Counted from the stretch's first letter, positions 36,901 through 48,252 are shown. The stretch: DNA of 64,000 nt from Amoebophrya sp. A120 (GCA_905178155.1 CAJINV010000009.1:1103415-1167414), one strand, 5' to 3'. The notes: generated by a model from the letters alone, not told the origin. Program-made: numbers and translations.

Positions 36901-38129
36901 TGTCGGCCCGTAGCCGCGTTGTAGCCTGCTCTTGATGTTCTGCTGGATTTGCCAAAACTGCTCCCTGTGCTCTCCTGCTGCGCTAGCAGCTGCTCTCCTG
37001 CTTCGCTGACCGTATCTAGTTGTGAGAGCTGCAGTTTCTGGCCCTTTCGCGTGAAAGAAGAAAGCAAGTTGACGCTACCAGCAGCGGACGAGAAAACTGA
37101 TGAAACACCGGAACCGGGTCGACTGCCTACAAGTCGGCTAGACGAGGCAGACACCGGGGTTTGCGCCGCGCTGCTCGCATTGCTCGGCGGTAGGGAGCTT
37201 TGCGCAGCCCCGTTGAATGCAGTTGCGCCAGAAGCAGCTCCGATATTCGCAGTCGCTGGTGTCGCGAGCAACCCCTTGGTGTCGATTTTGTTTTTGTCCA
37301 GGTTTAAAAATGTGAGCGACTTCAGGTTTTCGAGGTTTTGAACTTTCGCAATTTTGTTGTACTGCAGTTCCAGTCGCTCGAGAAACTGAAAGTGTTCCAG
37401 GTTTTCCATTTTCTCGATCTCGCAGGAATGCAGGGAGAGTTCCCGCAGTTGCACCAGTGGCTCCAGGTTCTCGATTTTACGCAGGTTGTTGCCGGACAAA
37501 TCCAATTTCCGCAAATTTTTCACGACGAGCTGATACTCGCGAATCTGCTCCACAGGGACCACGGGTACGATCGCTTGCTCCGTCGTTGCTTCCTCCTCTT
37601 TGTAGAAAAGCGGATCGACACTGTCGAGAAAGCTGAACGTTAATTCACACGCCGACTTGTCTTGCGAAAGGTTCGATTGCAAAAGCTTCGAGGTGAGCGC
37701 TATTTTTATCGCCTCCGGCTTTTCTTGGTTTTTCCTTCCGTTGCCAACCTCGGTAATTTCCTTTTCTTCCTCGGTGGAAAAGGTGCCGTCCTCCTTTTTC
37801 GCATCTTCGATGGCAATCCGAAACTCATCGCGAATCTGCTTCAGAGGCGACAACGCACCAGAGGTGTCGTCTAGGTCGGTCACTCTCGAAGTTGTGGTCG
37901 CGGTTCCCAATTGGCGTTGCGGAGATTTCGACCGGTTGGCTGGGCGCGTTCCTTGTCGCGCCGGTGATGCCGATCGGAGATGCTCTGCTGCATGGCTCGC
38001 AACACCGGGAGCCGTCTCTGCCACACCGGAAGTTTTTATATGCAGTGCGCTGGCTCCCGACGCGGACTTCTTCGGTGAAAAAGCAGACGCGCGTGGCACG
38101 TAGGCCCATTTCCGTGGCTGTTGCAACAT
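33984..38129 (-). CDS. SDS22-type leucine-rich-repeat protein with C-terminal coiled coil
   Basis: Exons 38129-34929, 34683-34581, 34324-34275 and 34181-33984 give 1183 residues. The last junction is GT-AG. The first two are not, and close only by removing one copy of a direct repeat (GGAAA, then AATTCA). LRRs of the 22-residue SDS22 type start near residue 205: LVVKNLRKLDLSGNNLRKI, LVQLRELSLHSCEIEKMENL, FLERLELQYNKIAKVQNL. More LRRs follow, split by Ser-rich inserts (LKELHLSHNRIANLS, LKELELDFNQIDNLS, LRELFLNNNGI, LEALDLAGNPLVGP). The C-terminal third is acidic, then coiled coil (KREEMLHGEKVQEEIEALI; AQKREEFLTLDTILEQEESE). LRR plus coiled coil resembles axonemal proteins such as DRC3/LRRC48, but the LRR inserts make it far longer. 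I chose the ATG at 38129 (MLQQPRKWAYV) because the upstream in-frame stretch looks non-coding. Confidence 0.75.
34325..34580 (-). mobile_element. Introner-like element in the LRR gene (256 bp, AATTCA repeat)
   Basis: Exact flanking repeats lie at 34325-34330 and 34581-34586 (AATTCA on the sense strand). Removing one copy plus the intervening 250 bases joins GAA GAA TTC to AAG AAG TGG in frame. Both ends carry TGTCTGGGTCTGGAA in inverted orientation (near 34345-34359 and 34550-34565). Smaller inverted motifs, GTCATGC and GCATGAC, sit inside. None of the seven possible cut positions within the repeat gives GT-AG. There is no ORF inside, so it would be non-autonomous. Confidence 0.85.
34684..34928 (-). 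other. Non-GT-AG intron flanked by GGAAA repeats (245 bp)
   Basis: Direct repeat copies (GGAAA, sense) sit at 34929-34933 and 34684-34688. Splicing out one copy plus the intervening DNA joins ACA CGG AAA to CTT TTC CAC and keeps a coiled-coil frame. GT-AG choices in the area shift the frame or hit a stop. No clear terminal inverted repeat was seen, so it may be an old, degraded insertion. Confidence 0.6.
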
Positions 38130-38926
38130 TTTTTCTCGGGTTCGCGTAGGAGGTACAATCGGAACGCTGAATAAATATCTCCCTTTGCGTGAGTACACAA
38201 TCACAAAAAAAAAGGCCAACCTTCCGTAATACGCAAGAAACCAAAACCAAAATATTCTTTTCTTTTATCGGTCGCGCCAAACCGGAGCGGCCGATTTCTT
38301 GTTTCCTCACGCACCAATCTCATCCGGAAAAAAAGCACAAATTTGACGAACTTCTCTCTGTAAAATTGCGCAGTTCGCTCACGTTGACAAGATCTCTCCA
38401 AAACGCACAAATACGAAATGGAAACACGAAGACACTAGTGATTTCTTTGATAAAAAGATGCGAAATTTACTATTTTGCGTGAAGGCTACAAAAGGTAGAC
38501 CCTTCGCCGTCTTTTTTTTTTTTGTGTATCATACGTTTCAATTCATTCCAATATTTCACCCGATGTTATCAGTGTCCAACAAAAAGTCCACATGTTCACC
38601 TGGTTACCAAATTGCTTTCACCGTCACAACAACGAGAAGATGGTCAATCTAATTAATGAAACCGCAGTAAAATATTCAACCATGAAAAATTAAATCGTAA
38701 AAATGCCCGGTTCCGTGTGTTTCTGAGCTTTTGCTTTTTGAAAAATATGGTGCCGAAGCACTATGACATGTGGGTGTGCTACTACTTATGTGAAAAATTC
38801 ACCGGATTTCAAAATCTGTCTGTGCGTCGTGTAAAGTTTTTAACAGTGTAATTCTATGCGCAAGCGCAGCTCACTTCCCACCCGAATCAACTCTTCCGTG
38901 CGACATCGTTACCATTGTGCACAATT
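38130..38926. other. Gap, no supported gene
   Basis: AT-rich interval with a T9-10 run near 38511-38521. It is presumably the upstream region of the LRR gene. No supported ORF or RNA. Confidence 0.4.
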
Positions 38927-39539
38927 TCACATCTTCTTCGTTGGCGATTGCACGTCTTTCCACTGGAATTTTGCCATGGTCTTGTCACCGACGTCAGCAC
39001 CAGCTGGGCTCGGTGGAATACTCCGCAGCTCTTTCTCCATGCCCTTCAGCCATGTATCTGTTACAATCATTTCACTTTTATTTTGCCATCCGACATTTTC
39101 TAATTCGAATTCCACGTGCGGGTGCGAGGTCACAAAATAAATGCCTGGTTTGACTGCGAGGTGCATTTGTTATTGCAGAGTAAGTCGTATACTCTTAGAT
39201 AGAATCAACATACCTCATTCCTGTTCCAAGTGAAACAAATTGAAACAATCCTTCTATACTTCGAAACATGTGACCCGGGTCTGAGCCCATGCTCATTTTC
39301 CCGCTTGACGCAGAAGTGCTGGCAGACCCACTGGTGCTGGCGGTCATTTTCAGCAGCGACTCGACCTTGTTGTCCGGAATCGGTACCAGGGAGCCCTTCC
39401 ACGTCAGCGGTTTGTTGTCCTGCTTCAAGACGTTCGGTCTCGCCGCGGGGTGAGCGAACGTTTCGACGTTGGCTCGGATGTAGGGCCGGGTGTCACGACG
39501 CTCGTGGTCGTGGAACACATACGCTTGCATGCACAACAT
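38927..39539 (-). CDS. Small conserved-looking protein, unknown (178 residues)
   Basis: Two exons, 39539-39220 and 39143-38927, join in frame only when the 76-base insert between two CAGG copies is removed. This gives LFQFVSLGTGIYFVTSHPHV across the junction. The segment HVEFELENVGWQNKSEMIV follows, then a Pro-rich stretch (RSIPPSPAGADVG) and the end QSPTKKM. The N-terminal half has YIRANVETFAHPAARPNV and KPLTWKGSLVPIP. The compact, low-gap sequence suggests a conserved structural protein, perhaps of the cytoskeleton or axoneme given its neighbours. I do not recognise the family. The alternative GT donor 5 bases downstream gives a frame shift. Confidence 0.6.
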
Positions 39540-41061
39540 GGTGGTCGACGCCGTTTATATGTGCGATGATGATGTACCCAGTGGTCGTGGGAGTGAAGCG
39601 AGACGTCAAAAAATTAGTAACGTTCGAGAAGGGATACTCTCGAATCCTACAAAGATGATGCGTGCTGTGGGTATCACTTGTTGTACTGCTTTCACAATCA
39701 CGTGAACTGTAGATAGGGATTCATCTTTTCTTCAGTTACTTCAGATGCAGCTGCAAAAAAAATAATGAGGGACAGTAAAGGCAACACCTGCGTTCATGCG
39801 AAAGAAAAACAACCGACTCCGTTAGGCACCGAAAAAGAAAATCTAAAAACACAGCTGCAGCAAAAAAATCCATTACCGATTGATTCTCTTGCCTGTCTTA
39901 CGCCAGACAGAAAAGTACCTTCGTCAAAAAATGCGACTCTGTCTACCGAGAAAATTATCTGAATTGATTCTTATTTCATGGTGGAAAGACACAAAAAAAA
40001 TGCGGGTACAACGATTCTATGGATTGCAATTTTTGGATTTGTAGAAACTCATCGCATGAAGATACCGATTAGCTCGAGTTTGTTGCGCATCAACTCAAAA
40101 AAAGGCAACTTAGAAAATTGTACCGACAGGCCGTTCACCACCAAAAAGAACAGGTATTCTACATCGCGTACACACTGCGACAAAAAGGCTCGACTTTCTC
40201 GAGGGCAAACCTGCATTTTTTACTACTCGAACTGGGGAAGATAAAGAGTGCCAAATCTGTCGTGACGCTTCTTCGAAGAAAGTCGATGGGGATTTAAAAA
40301 TTCTTCAAGGGGAAAAAAATGTACAAAATGTTTGGGGAAACTTCTAATTCGTCACTTCTGGCCGGGCTTTTTGCAAAAGAATCTGTTTCGCGTCAAGGAT
40401 ATCGACATCTGCCTAATAACCGGGGATGAATTCTGGTGCAATGCCTTTTAAAAGTGAAAAATGACTGTGAACCTCGTACTTGATTTTTCATACTGATACT
40501 GAATAATGTAGCGAGAGAGTAATGCGTTTTCATAAAAAAACAAGTACTTTACTGTTTGAATAAGTTGAAACCTGAAAAGAAAAAGTTGAACCTTGGTTCT
40601 GCCTGTTTGAATAAGTTGAAACCTATAAAAAAAAAGCTAGCGAGCCTGATACTTCTTGTTTGAATAAGTTAAAACCTGAGGAAGAGATTAGTCGTGGTAA
40701 AGAATTTGTGTGAACGGGATTCAAATTCGATACGGAGGACACGACTGCTTCTGCTGCAATGGGAACACGGCTTACACATCACTTTCTTACAAGGGGGACG
40801 AATTATTGCCTAGAAAACAAACTGGAACCTCTTCGATTTTCTAGGTGGTGGATGTGGGAAACATCGAAATACAATTAGTAACAACGGGGTTGTGGGGATC
40901 GCAAGAATAACGTGGTTGCAAGAGGAGGGCAAAAATTTCAAAAAGTCGCACCGCAGATATTATCAGCAAGACACTTACTCTCGTTTCCAAAACCTGCTCA
41001 GATATCGTCTATGCCGCAAAATCATCTGCACCAGTCACGACAAAACACACGCGATCGCATT
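39540..41061. other. Gap with short direct repeats, no supported gene
   Basis: AT-rich interval between the polycystin stop and the 178-residue gene. It includes poly-A-rich stretches, ORFs of 65-88 codons without pattern (39765-39962, 39978-40244, plus strand), and the three 21-base repeats described separately. Confidence 0.45.
40553..40677. repeat. Three spaced copies of a 21-base repeat
   Basis: TGTTTGAATAAGTTGAAACC(T) occurs at 40553-40573, 40604-40624 and 40657-40677. The third copy has one substitution (GTTAAAACC). Start-to-start spacing is 51 and 53 bases, and the ~31-base spacers are unrelated except for A-rich runs. The layout looks like a CRISPR array, but three copies in a eukaryotic intergenic region are better read as a short minisatellite. 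Confidence 0.85.
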
Positions 41062-44000
41062 CTACTGCTTGCCCTTTATGTTTGCGAGATCGGCCTTGTC
41101 AAATTTCGTTGCCAAGGCCACCGCGATGTTGATTTCCTCGTCGTCGATGGCCCGACGGCTCGCGCTGGAACTGGACCCGCAGAAAATCATGTCGCTGCAC
41201 CGTCCCGCGCCGGAGGGGCGCACTTGCACCCCCCGCCCGTTGCCACCCGATCGCGAGTTCTCGATCACGGCCGGTCGGATCACGTGGTGCACCAACAACT
41301 CCGTCAGCTCCGTGATTTGTGCGGACTGCCTCTCCAGCAGTTCCTGCTGTTGATTTACCTTCTCGCTGAGCAGCTGCATCTCTTGCCTCTGGTTCATCAT
41401 CCGTGGCTGCTGGCCCTGTTGCACTATGCTCGTTGACTGTCTCTGTGGTGAGAAGGGCGTGGCTTCCCCCTCCGCAACCGGTATTCTCTTGTTCCCGCCC
41501 TGCATCGGTGGGGGCAGGGGCGGCGCGCCAGAATTCGAGCCCGTCTCGTCCCCATTTACCAAGGTGTGGATCTGTTTTTTTTTTCACGATAAAATGAGGA
41601 TTTTTCATGAGAACGCGTCAGCTCCTTTCCCTGCTAGTTCTACATCTACTGCGCTATTAAAGTCATCGAATCACAAAAGTTTTCGGAGGGAAAGGAAATT
41701 CATTGAAGTGCTTACGACATCAATTTGTTCGGATAACATGATGAAGATAAAGCAAGTGTCAAATAAAAGGAGCAACAGTAAGCACCTTGGTTTCCAAGTT
41801 CGCGATCTTATCGACCATCTCGGCGTGGTCGTCGCTGAGCATGGTGTAAAGGGCCTCCGTAGCGATCTCGTTGGGGATGACGATGTCGGTGGCGTTGTCT
41901 GTGTCTAGGATTGCGCTGCGGATGACACGCTCGCTCTGCCCCTGGGGGATGTCGGGGATCATCTGTTTCAGTTTCTTCGGCGTTATCATGCGCCCCTCGG
42001 TGCGGATGAAGGCTAGGGTTTTGTGGCCCGGCACGAAAAAGTCCGGGTCCTCCAGCGAGCAATCGTTGCCGGAATTTATGTAGCACTCGCACGGCCCGCG
42101 CACCACCATCCGCCACATGAAGGTGTAGGGAAAGACCTCATTCGTGCTGTCCACGGCCGCTTTGGTGCTGTTGCCCTTGCTCTTATGTGCGTCCTTGAGC
42201 GTCTCTTGGTGGGCCGCGAAGGCGAGCGCGTGCCGCTGTTCCAGCTCCCGGCGGACCAGGATCCGGCGGTTGGCCGACCCCACCATGCGGTCCAGGATCT
42301 CGTCCAATCGCAGCCGCTCGCGGCGCTTGGACCGCACGTACCGCCCGAAGCTCTCCATCGCTTGCGAAAACAGCGTCTCCGCCTTCGCCGTCTCGTCGCG
42401 CTTCACCTCCAGGTAGGTCTCGAGGATGATGGCCAGCAGCATGTTGAGCATGATCAAGACGATCAAGAGGTGGAAGAAGGTGAAGTAAACCGCCGTGCCG
42501 CTCCACGATACCTCCTTTAGCTGCCCGTAGTCAAAGTCCCCGGCCACCATGCGCCAACACGAAATGATGGCGCGCTGGACGGAACTGTACTCGTGCACGT
42601 AATTCCCGAACAGAAGGGTGCCGATGACCGCGAAGGACGCGAACACCGAGCCGAAGACGATCATGAAGTGCAGAATGTCGCTGGCCGCCTTCCAGATCGT
42701 GTTGGTGACCAGGCCCAGGCGCGGCTGCGCGGAAAAGCCCTTGAACATGCGGCACATGCTGATCACAATGTACAGGATCGACTGCAGCTGCGCGTCCGCC
42801 ACCAGCGCCATGTTGGTTTCCACGCGGTCGTACAGCTGCTCGCGCCGCGCGGATTCCACGAACCCGCCGTTCTTCACCAACTTGCCCAGGTCGTCCGCCG
42901 CTTCGTTCAACAACACAAACCGCGCGATCACGAACCCGGAACTGATCATGATGGACCAGTCGACCAGGTTCCAGATCCCCAGGTAGTTCGACAGGAATTT
43001 GTGCGTGTTGCCCCAGTAGATCAGCTGCCGGCGGATGTCCATCATTTCGGAAAACAGAATGTACAGGTTCATCAGCACCCAGAAAATGTCCACGAACAGC
43101 ACGAACTGCATGTCGTCGAAGTTGAACATGCGGCCAAAGTCCGTCAGCCACTGGCTGGTAACCGTCATCTGCTTCCGGATCTGGCCGCCGCGGTAGAAAA
43201 TGAAGTGCATGGTCACCATCGAGATCGCGCCGTACGCGCGGTTCACGTTCACAAAGTCGACCTCTATCTTGTACGTGTCCTCTTTGATGACGAAGTCCTC
43301 CTCCATCTTCTTCAGCTGCCGCTCCAGCTGCGCGGCCGTCTGGTCCAGCTGCAGGTAGATGGTCTCCTTGCTGCCGTCGAGGTCGAAGGACCCCACGGGC
43401 GCGAGCTCCGACACGTCCTTCATCGGGAACTGCGCGTGCACGCCATACGCGTCCGGGCTGCTGTAGCAGCCGATGCTGGTGTCCACGTTACCGGTGGTGG
43501 AAAACCCGGAAATAATGTCGGCGGGGAGGTACTCGGTGCAGTCGCTGCCCGGCCACACCGGGCTGGACCGGTGGATGTTGATGCGCACGTCCGTGGCAAT
43601 GTGGTTGAACCGCATCAGGTCCGACGACTTGATCACCGGGGGGGCCGGGGTCGTGCCAAGGGTCGAGTTGTAATAGTTGGCCATGCCGCCCAGCTTAAGC
43701 GCGCCCTGCTCGGAAGAAACGTAGCCGGAGGTCAGCATCAGGGGCACGAAACCCAACCGCATAAATGAGTACCAGTCGCCGAGGTTGTGCACATCGACGA
43801 ATCCCTTGATGCCCCAGGTATCTGTTGAGAAAGAATTTTGTTGAATATCTTCAGTAACCACTTGCTACATTTCATTCATCGGCGCACAAAAATCGTGTAG
43901 GTTCTTTGTCTACATACAATTTAAATTTTGGGTACATCAGGTACAGCCTACTACATTAATACCGTACCGGTTCACTTACTCGTGCTTTATTATCGTTCTT

Positions 44001-44814
44001 TGACGCAACCAAACAAAAAGCAAAATAGAAGCTATACTCGTCGCATCGATGGCGAAGTTCGCGTTTTCCTGGACCCAGTTGGTCATGGACTCGGAGATGT
44101 CCATCTGGTGCGGCACCGAGAAGTGCCAGAGCACGAGAAACGAGAAGATGACCACCAGGCCGATCGAGCAGGGCAGGGTGAGACAGGCCTGCTCGTCGTC
44201 CAGCTCCTTTTGCAGCCACTCAATGAGCTCGATCTCCTTGATCCCCTCGGTCCGGGAGACGTAGTCCGCCTGGCCCCGCTTCTGCTTGCTGGTGGCGAGC
44301 TCTTTCATCTTCCGCTGCAGCAGGGACTCCTTCTGCATGTCCCGCATGTAGCCGTCCGCCTGGTACCCCGTCAGCAAGTCGTTCGCCATCTGCTTCACCT
44401 GGGTCAAGCTCGCTGTGTAGTCCGCGGCTTCCGTGGGAACCAACTCCGCCGTGTATCACAGTGAAAAATGCCCCCACCCCCAAAGTTGCAAGAATTTGTG
44501 CTGCGAAGTTTCCAAATGAAAACTTTCTGTCATGCATGAAAGGAGTATGAATCTTTCCGATGCAGAGTCTTGGCGTATATCGCATCGCTTGCATGACGAG
44601 CGCCGCTCTTGCTGGGATCTTTTGCAATACAAATTTTTGCTCTTCACGATTGGAAATCTGTGATGCTGGTACATGGAAGAGGGCGAGTGTTTCATTTGCA
44701 AAGGTTTGCAATACAAATGCTCCCAAGTTTGGGAGTGGGGGGCATTTTTCATTGTAATACCGTGTCCCCGCGGTTGCCGCTGTTGTTCAGCACGGACTGC
44801 ACTAAGGCCGCCAT
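41062..44814 (-). CDS. Polycystin-2-type TRP cation channel
   Basis: Exons 44814-44760, 44448-44038, 43821-41786 and 41571-41062 give 1003 residues. The last two introns are GT-AG; the first is an introner-like insert with ACACGG repeats. The first membrane segment is LPCSIGLVVIFSFLVLWHF. A large extracellular polycystin domain follows with N-glycosylation sites (YYNSTLG), then GDWYSFMRLG and IDIRIN-like strands. TM2 is VDIFWVLMNLYILFSEM and TM3 is GIWNLVDWSIMISSGFVI. TM5 and the pore helix contain FGSVFASFAVIGTLLFGNY and WRMVAGDFDY, matching the LGDFDF filter of PKD2. TM6 is FHLLIVLIMLNMLLAII. The C-terminus has a Gln-rich coiled coil (LLSEKVNQQQELLERQ), as in PKD2. These channels pass Ca2+ and monovalent cations, often in the ciliary membrane. 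Confidence 0.9.
44449..44759 (-). mobile_element. Introner-like element in the polycystin gene (311 bp, ACACGG repeat)
   Basis: Direct repeats (ACACGG, sense) lie at 44760-44765 and 44449-44454. The 305 bases between them end in inverted repeats of about 65 bases. These share the exact core TGAAAAATGCCCCC and then align with about 80% identity by eye. Removing one repeat copy plus the element joins CGC GGG GAC ACG GCG GAG in frame, giving GNRGDTAELVPTE. No cut within the repeat gives GT-AG; the closest starts GTATTA but ends ACACG. There is no ORF inside. It is the best-preserved member of the set. Confidence 0.92.
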
Positions 44815-46533
44815 TTTTCCGACCGGTTCGCGACAAAAAAGGAAGTAGTACGGGTATAAAAAAAACTGCCGTGCAGCTTCGTTCTCTTCCGGTGTGTCTG
44901 TCTATTCGAGGATGGAGATGGACGCGATCAACTTACGACCAACTGAGAGGTCGGTGGCAGCACGCGCCACAGCGATTCTTCTCTTGCCCGTTGCCGTCTG
45001 TTGTCGTTCTTGCGCGGCAAAAAAAAACTTACAGCCCTGATGGAGGAAGATGGAAACTCCAGTCCTGATTAATCAGTGCGCCGGACGCACCAATCTGGAG
45101 AGGACATGCCATGTTGATTGTCATATTTTTGGAAGAGGTAGATGTAGTGGTAAAAAAATTGCTATGTATCAATCCTCGCCGTACTACTTCCGCCTGAAGC
45201 TATAGAAGGAGTAGAGTAGAATCTATCGTGTCTACACGCAACGAGGCACGGGGAGAGACGTACTAAAAAATGGGGGTCGTCAAAGCGAACCTGGATTTTC
45301 AATATGCAGCAAAGAAATGCGCAAACTAAAAGTATTAACTATGACCAGAAATTCAACGTAGTTCTTGACGAAAACTGCATTCTTGAAGCCGGACGATTTT
45401 GACGAACGCATAATTTGGAAATCACAAGATGAACTCGAAATACTCACTTTGGGCGTTTTTCGTTTTTGATTGCACGGTCACGTCAGACAGGACGAATACG
45501 AGATGACACCGATCTTGCGGCAAAAGGAAAACCGACCATTTGCTTGGAATGGACGTTAGAGCAGCCAGACGAACAACATTGAAGATTTGTGTCAACGAAA
45601 TATACATCGAAACCACCGAGTCGGCCCTATACGAGGAAAAGAAAAAGAGACGATGAAAGATGCTATTCTGCGCACGCCAGAAAATACGACTTCATGAAAT
45701 GACACCATCAACGAACAGAGGCGGAGATGAATCAGGTCCATGAAGGCTCGAGAATGATTACGCACTCCAACTGCCCGCGCAAGACACTGCAAAAAAGATC
45801 TTTAGCGGAGTGCTATCACAATGTCGGCTGTTTGTACGCTTTGTTGTCTATTGTCATTATCGTACCATTGAATCAGAGGAAGAAGAAAGACAATCACAAT
45901 TCCGCGAACAGAATCGCGGCCTGCTGATTGCTTTTGAAATGTTTTTCTCTTCTCTCCCGAAAAGCAAAGGAGAGAACCTCCGCTAAAATGAATTTCAAGA
46001 ACTTAGGTTTTGCGTTTATTTCAAAAGATGTTGTAGAAGGTATGACCAAGTTCTCCATTCATATTTCGCATCGCAGCATCCGAAGTACCACAGTACTTTC
46101 AGAAGGACGACGCTAGCTGCACTACTAGCCAGAAGACATTGCTTCTCACATGTAGTAGTCCTATTCCGATTGCGACAATCAGCAACATACAAGCACATCA
46201 AGAATGCGAGCGCCCCACACGATTGCCCCTAGAGTCTGAATACAGATACATTTTACTTAGTACTGGAAAATCACGTCTACCTCGCGCAATTGAAAATGCA
46301 TAGTCGCAATCGCGACATGCTCTCAAACTACCACTACCTGATTGGTAAGCTAGCCGGCGGCAAAGACTATTTGAGAGGAAAGCCTATGGGCTTTCATCGA
46401 AAAACCGCTTCGGCCGGCGTTCTCGAGAATCGTGATTCGGAAGGTATATTTCGTGAGCCATACGACGTAGGAGGTAAGCCGCGATGCGCAGGACATGGGC
46501 CCAGCTGCGTCTTTCTCCAATAATGATGCAACC
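44815..46533. other. Gap, no supported gene
   Basis: AT-rich sequence upstream of polycystin. Small ORFs (44673-45068 and 45928-46116 plus; 45592-45792 minus) have no pattern. The part next to 44815 presumably holds the polycystin 5' UTR. Confidence 0.45.
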
Positions 46534-46891
46534 TCATTCCGTCGCCTGCTCCTTGTACAGACTCACATCGACCTTCTGTGCCTCCCGAAACTCAGCGAAC
46601 TTTTCCTTCGCCAAGGCGAAGTACTCCTGTGAGAATACATGTTGCAGCTTTCACTCTGTATTCGTTTTGCTTGCACAAATGACTCATTCATGCACACGAA
46701 GTTGTACACTTTCACAGACAGGTGCTAAACAGAAAGCGCAAATGAAGATTCCTACATATTCATCAGTGTCTTACCTTGGCCTTCTCGTAGGCCTGGTCGT
46801 ACACCGGCTTCAGCTGCTCCGACTTGTAGACTCCAATACTAGTGCCCACACCAGCGCCGACAAGAAACTCGAAGCAGCCCAGGGTGCTCAT
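46534..46891 (-). CDS. Small 69-residue protein with one hydrophobic segment
   Basis: Exons 46891-46775 and 46626-46534 join through a GT-AG intron, phase 0. The N-terminus MSTLGCFEFLVGAGVGTSIG is a short Gly-rich hydrophobic segment. It is followed by VYKSEQLKPVYDQAYEKAK and a charged amphipathic helix EYFALAKEKFAEFREAQKV, ending EQATE. Size and layout (short membrane anchor plus helix) resemble small accessory subunits of mitochondrial respiratory or ATP synthase complexes, but I cannot name it. The exon composition, clean splice sites and same-strand position support a real gene missed by length filters. Confidence 0.7.
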
Positions 46892-47558
46892 CTTCTTGTG
46901 ATCTTTTGGTTCTGGTTGCAAGCAAGTACTTAGTTCGAAGCGTAATCGGTCACTTCTCGTGCTTAGTGAAATTGAGGAGAAATTTGAGAAAAGAGTGACT
47001 TTAGGTCGCGACTCACAGTCGAAGAGGATACTGCAGCAAAGCCTTGATACCCAATTTATATTTTTTTTCTCATCATGTAAATATAACTGCGCTCTTGCAC
47101 AGCAGCACCGACAGTGTCGCAGCGGCTGAAAAAAGGATTGCAGCTTAAAAAAGAAACAAATTCCTCGCAGCTTCTGATTTGAAAGTGAGCGCAAGTGCAT
47201 CTTCCAAAAAAAACACAAGCAGAAAAAACAACGACAGTGAGCAAACGCAGCCCTGAAAGAGAGCGCACCAAGAAAAAACTTTTTTCGATGAACATGAAGA
47301 CGCCCTCGGTTGTCTTTGACCATGATTTTTTTAATCTTTCAACTGACCTTCCAGAACACCAGGCTCATGAGCAAGACTCGGCGAGTTGCAGTGCGCTTTC
47401 TTTTATTTGTGTCCTTCTTGCTTAGGAATAACACGCGTCGTGTAAGTACTCGACTACCACATTCTTGTCTGCGATGTTCCCTAATTATGCTTTGCGTTTT
47501 CGTTCAAGAACTTTGCTGCTGCGCATCGAAAGTGAAAGTCCGCCATGCTTCGAATATA
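46892..47558. other. Gap, no supported gene
   Basis: The minus-strand frame stays open to 47323 upstream of the small gene's ATG, but the sequence is Phe/Cys/Arg-rich without pattern and the DNA is AT-rich. I read it as 5' UTR and spacer, not coding. Confidence 0.4.
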
Positions 47559-48252
47559 TTAGATTTGACCACAGTCGGCGACCACGACAGGCTGTGATGT
47601 TTGTCCGGATTCCGAGCCAACCAGCTCGATTTTTTTGACGACGTCCATCCCTTCGATTACTGAGCCAAACACGGTGTGTTTCCCATCCAGCCACGAGGTC
47701 TGGACTGTACAGAGGAAAAACTGGCTCCCATTCGTGTTCGGGCCCGCATTTGCCATCGACAGAATACCTGAGACAAAAATTCGTTTACATCCCCCCAATT
47801 CACACCAATTTTGAACTTTGTTACATAGATTCTATCAAGTCCAAGTGAAGTCGGCTTCTTGTAAGGCCATGTTGCTCCTCGCGAGGACTCGTTCGGTTAT
47901 TCAAAAGTACAAAAAAAAGAACAACAAGCAGGTTTATTTTGGTACCAGGCCCTGTGTGTGTGAGTGTGAAGTTCTCGTCTGCGAATTTGGCACCGTATAT
48001 GGATTCGCCCCCGGTGCCGTTGCCGACCGTAAAATCGCCACCCTGGCACATAAAATTTGGAATCACCCGGTGGAACTTGCTTCCTCGAAAGTGGAGGGCC
48101 TTGCCGCTTTTACCCATTCCCTTTTCGCCCGTGCACAGGGCGCGAAAGTTCTCCGCGGTCTTCGGACACACATCGGCGCGAAGCTCCATTACTATCCTTC
48201 CGCACGAATTCCCACCTATCGCCATGTCGAAATACACCTTTGGGTTGGCCAT
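47559..48252 (-). CDS. Cyclophilin A-type peptidyl-prolyl isomerase
   Basis: Exons 48252-47946 and 47767-47559 join through a GT-AG intron (phase 1) to 171 residues, the size of cytosolic cyclophilins. Catalytic and cyclosporin-binding blocks are intact: [16 protein letters not shown] with the catalytic Arg, [26 protein letters not shown], and [12 protein letters not shown] with the Trp and His of the drug pocket. There is no signal peptide or organelle extension ([14 protein letters not shown]), so it is probably cytosolic. It catalyses cis-trans isomerisation of X-Pro bonds in protein folding. The fit is very close to the family with no missing residues. Confidence 0.97.

Noticed and set aside
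40553-40677. CRISPR array
   Set aside because: Only three copies, no leader or cas genes, and the surrounding genes are intron-bearing eukaryotic genes.
42593-43768. 391-codon plus-strand ORF
   Set aside because: Antisense shadow of the polycystin membrane exon; it is His/Val/Glu-rich, as expected from reverse reading of GC-rich codons.
44456-44836. Minus-strand ORF beginning MSRTGRKNGGL over the polycystin 5' end
   Set aside because: It runs out of frame with polycystin and through the introner; the ATG at 44814 gives the frame that joins to the channel.
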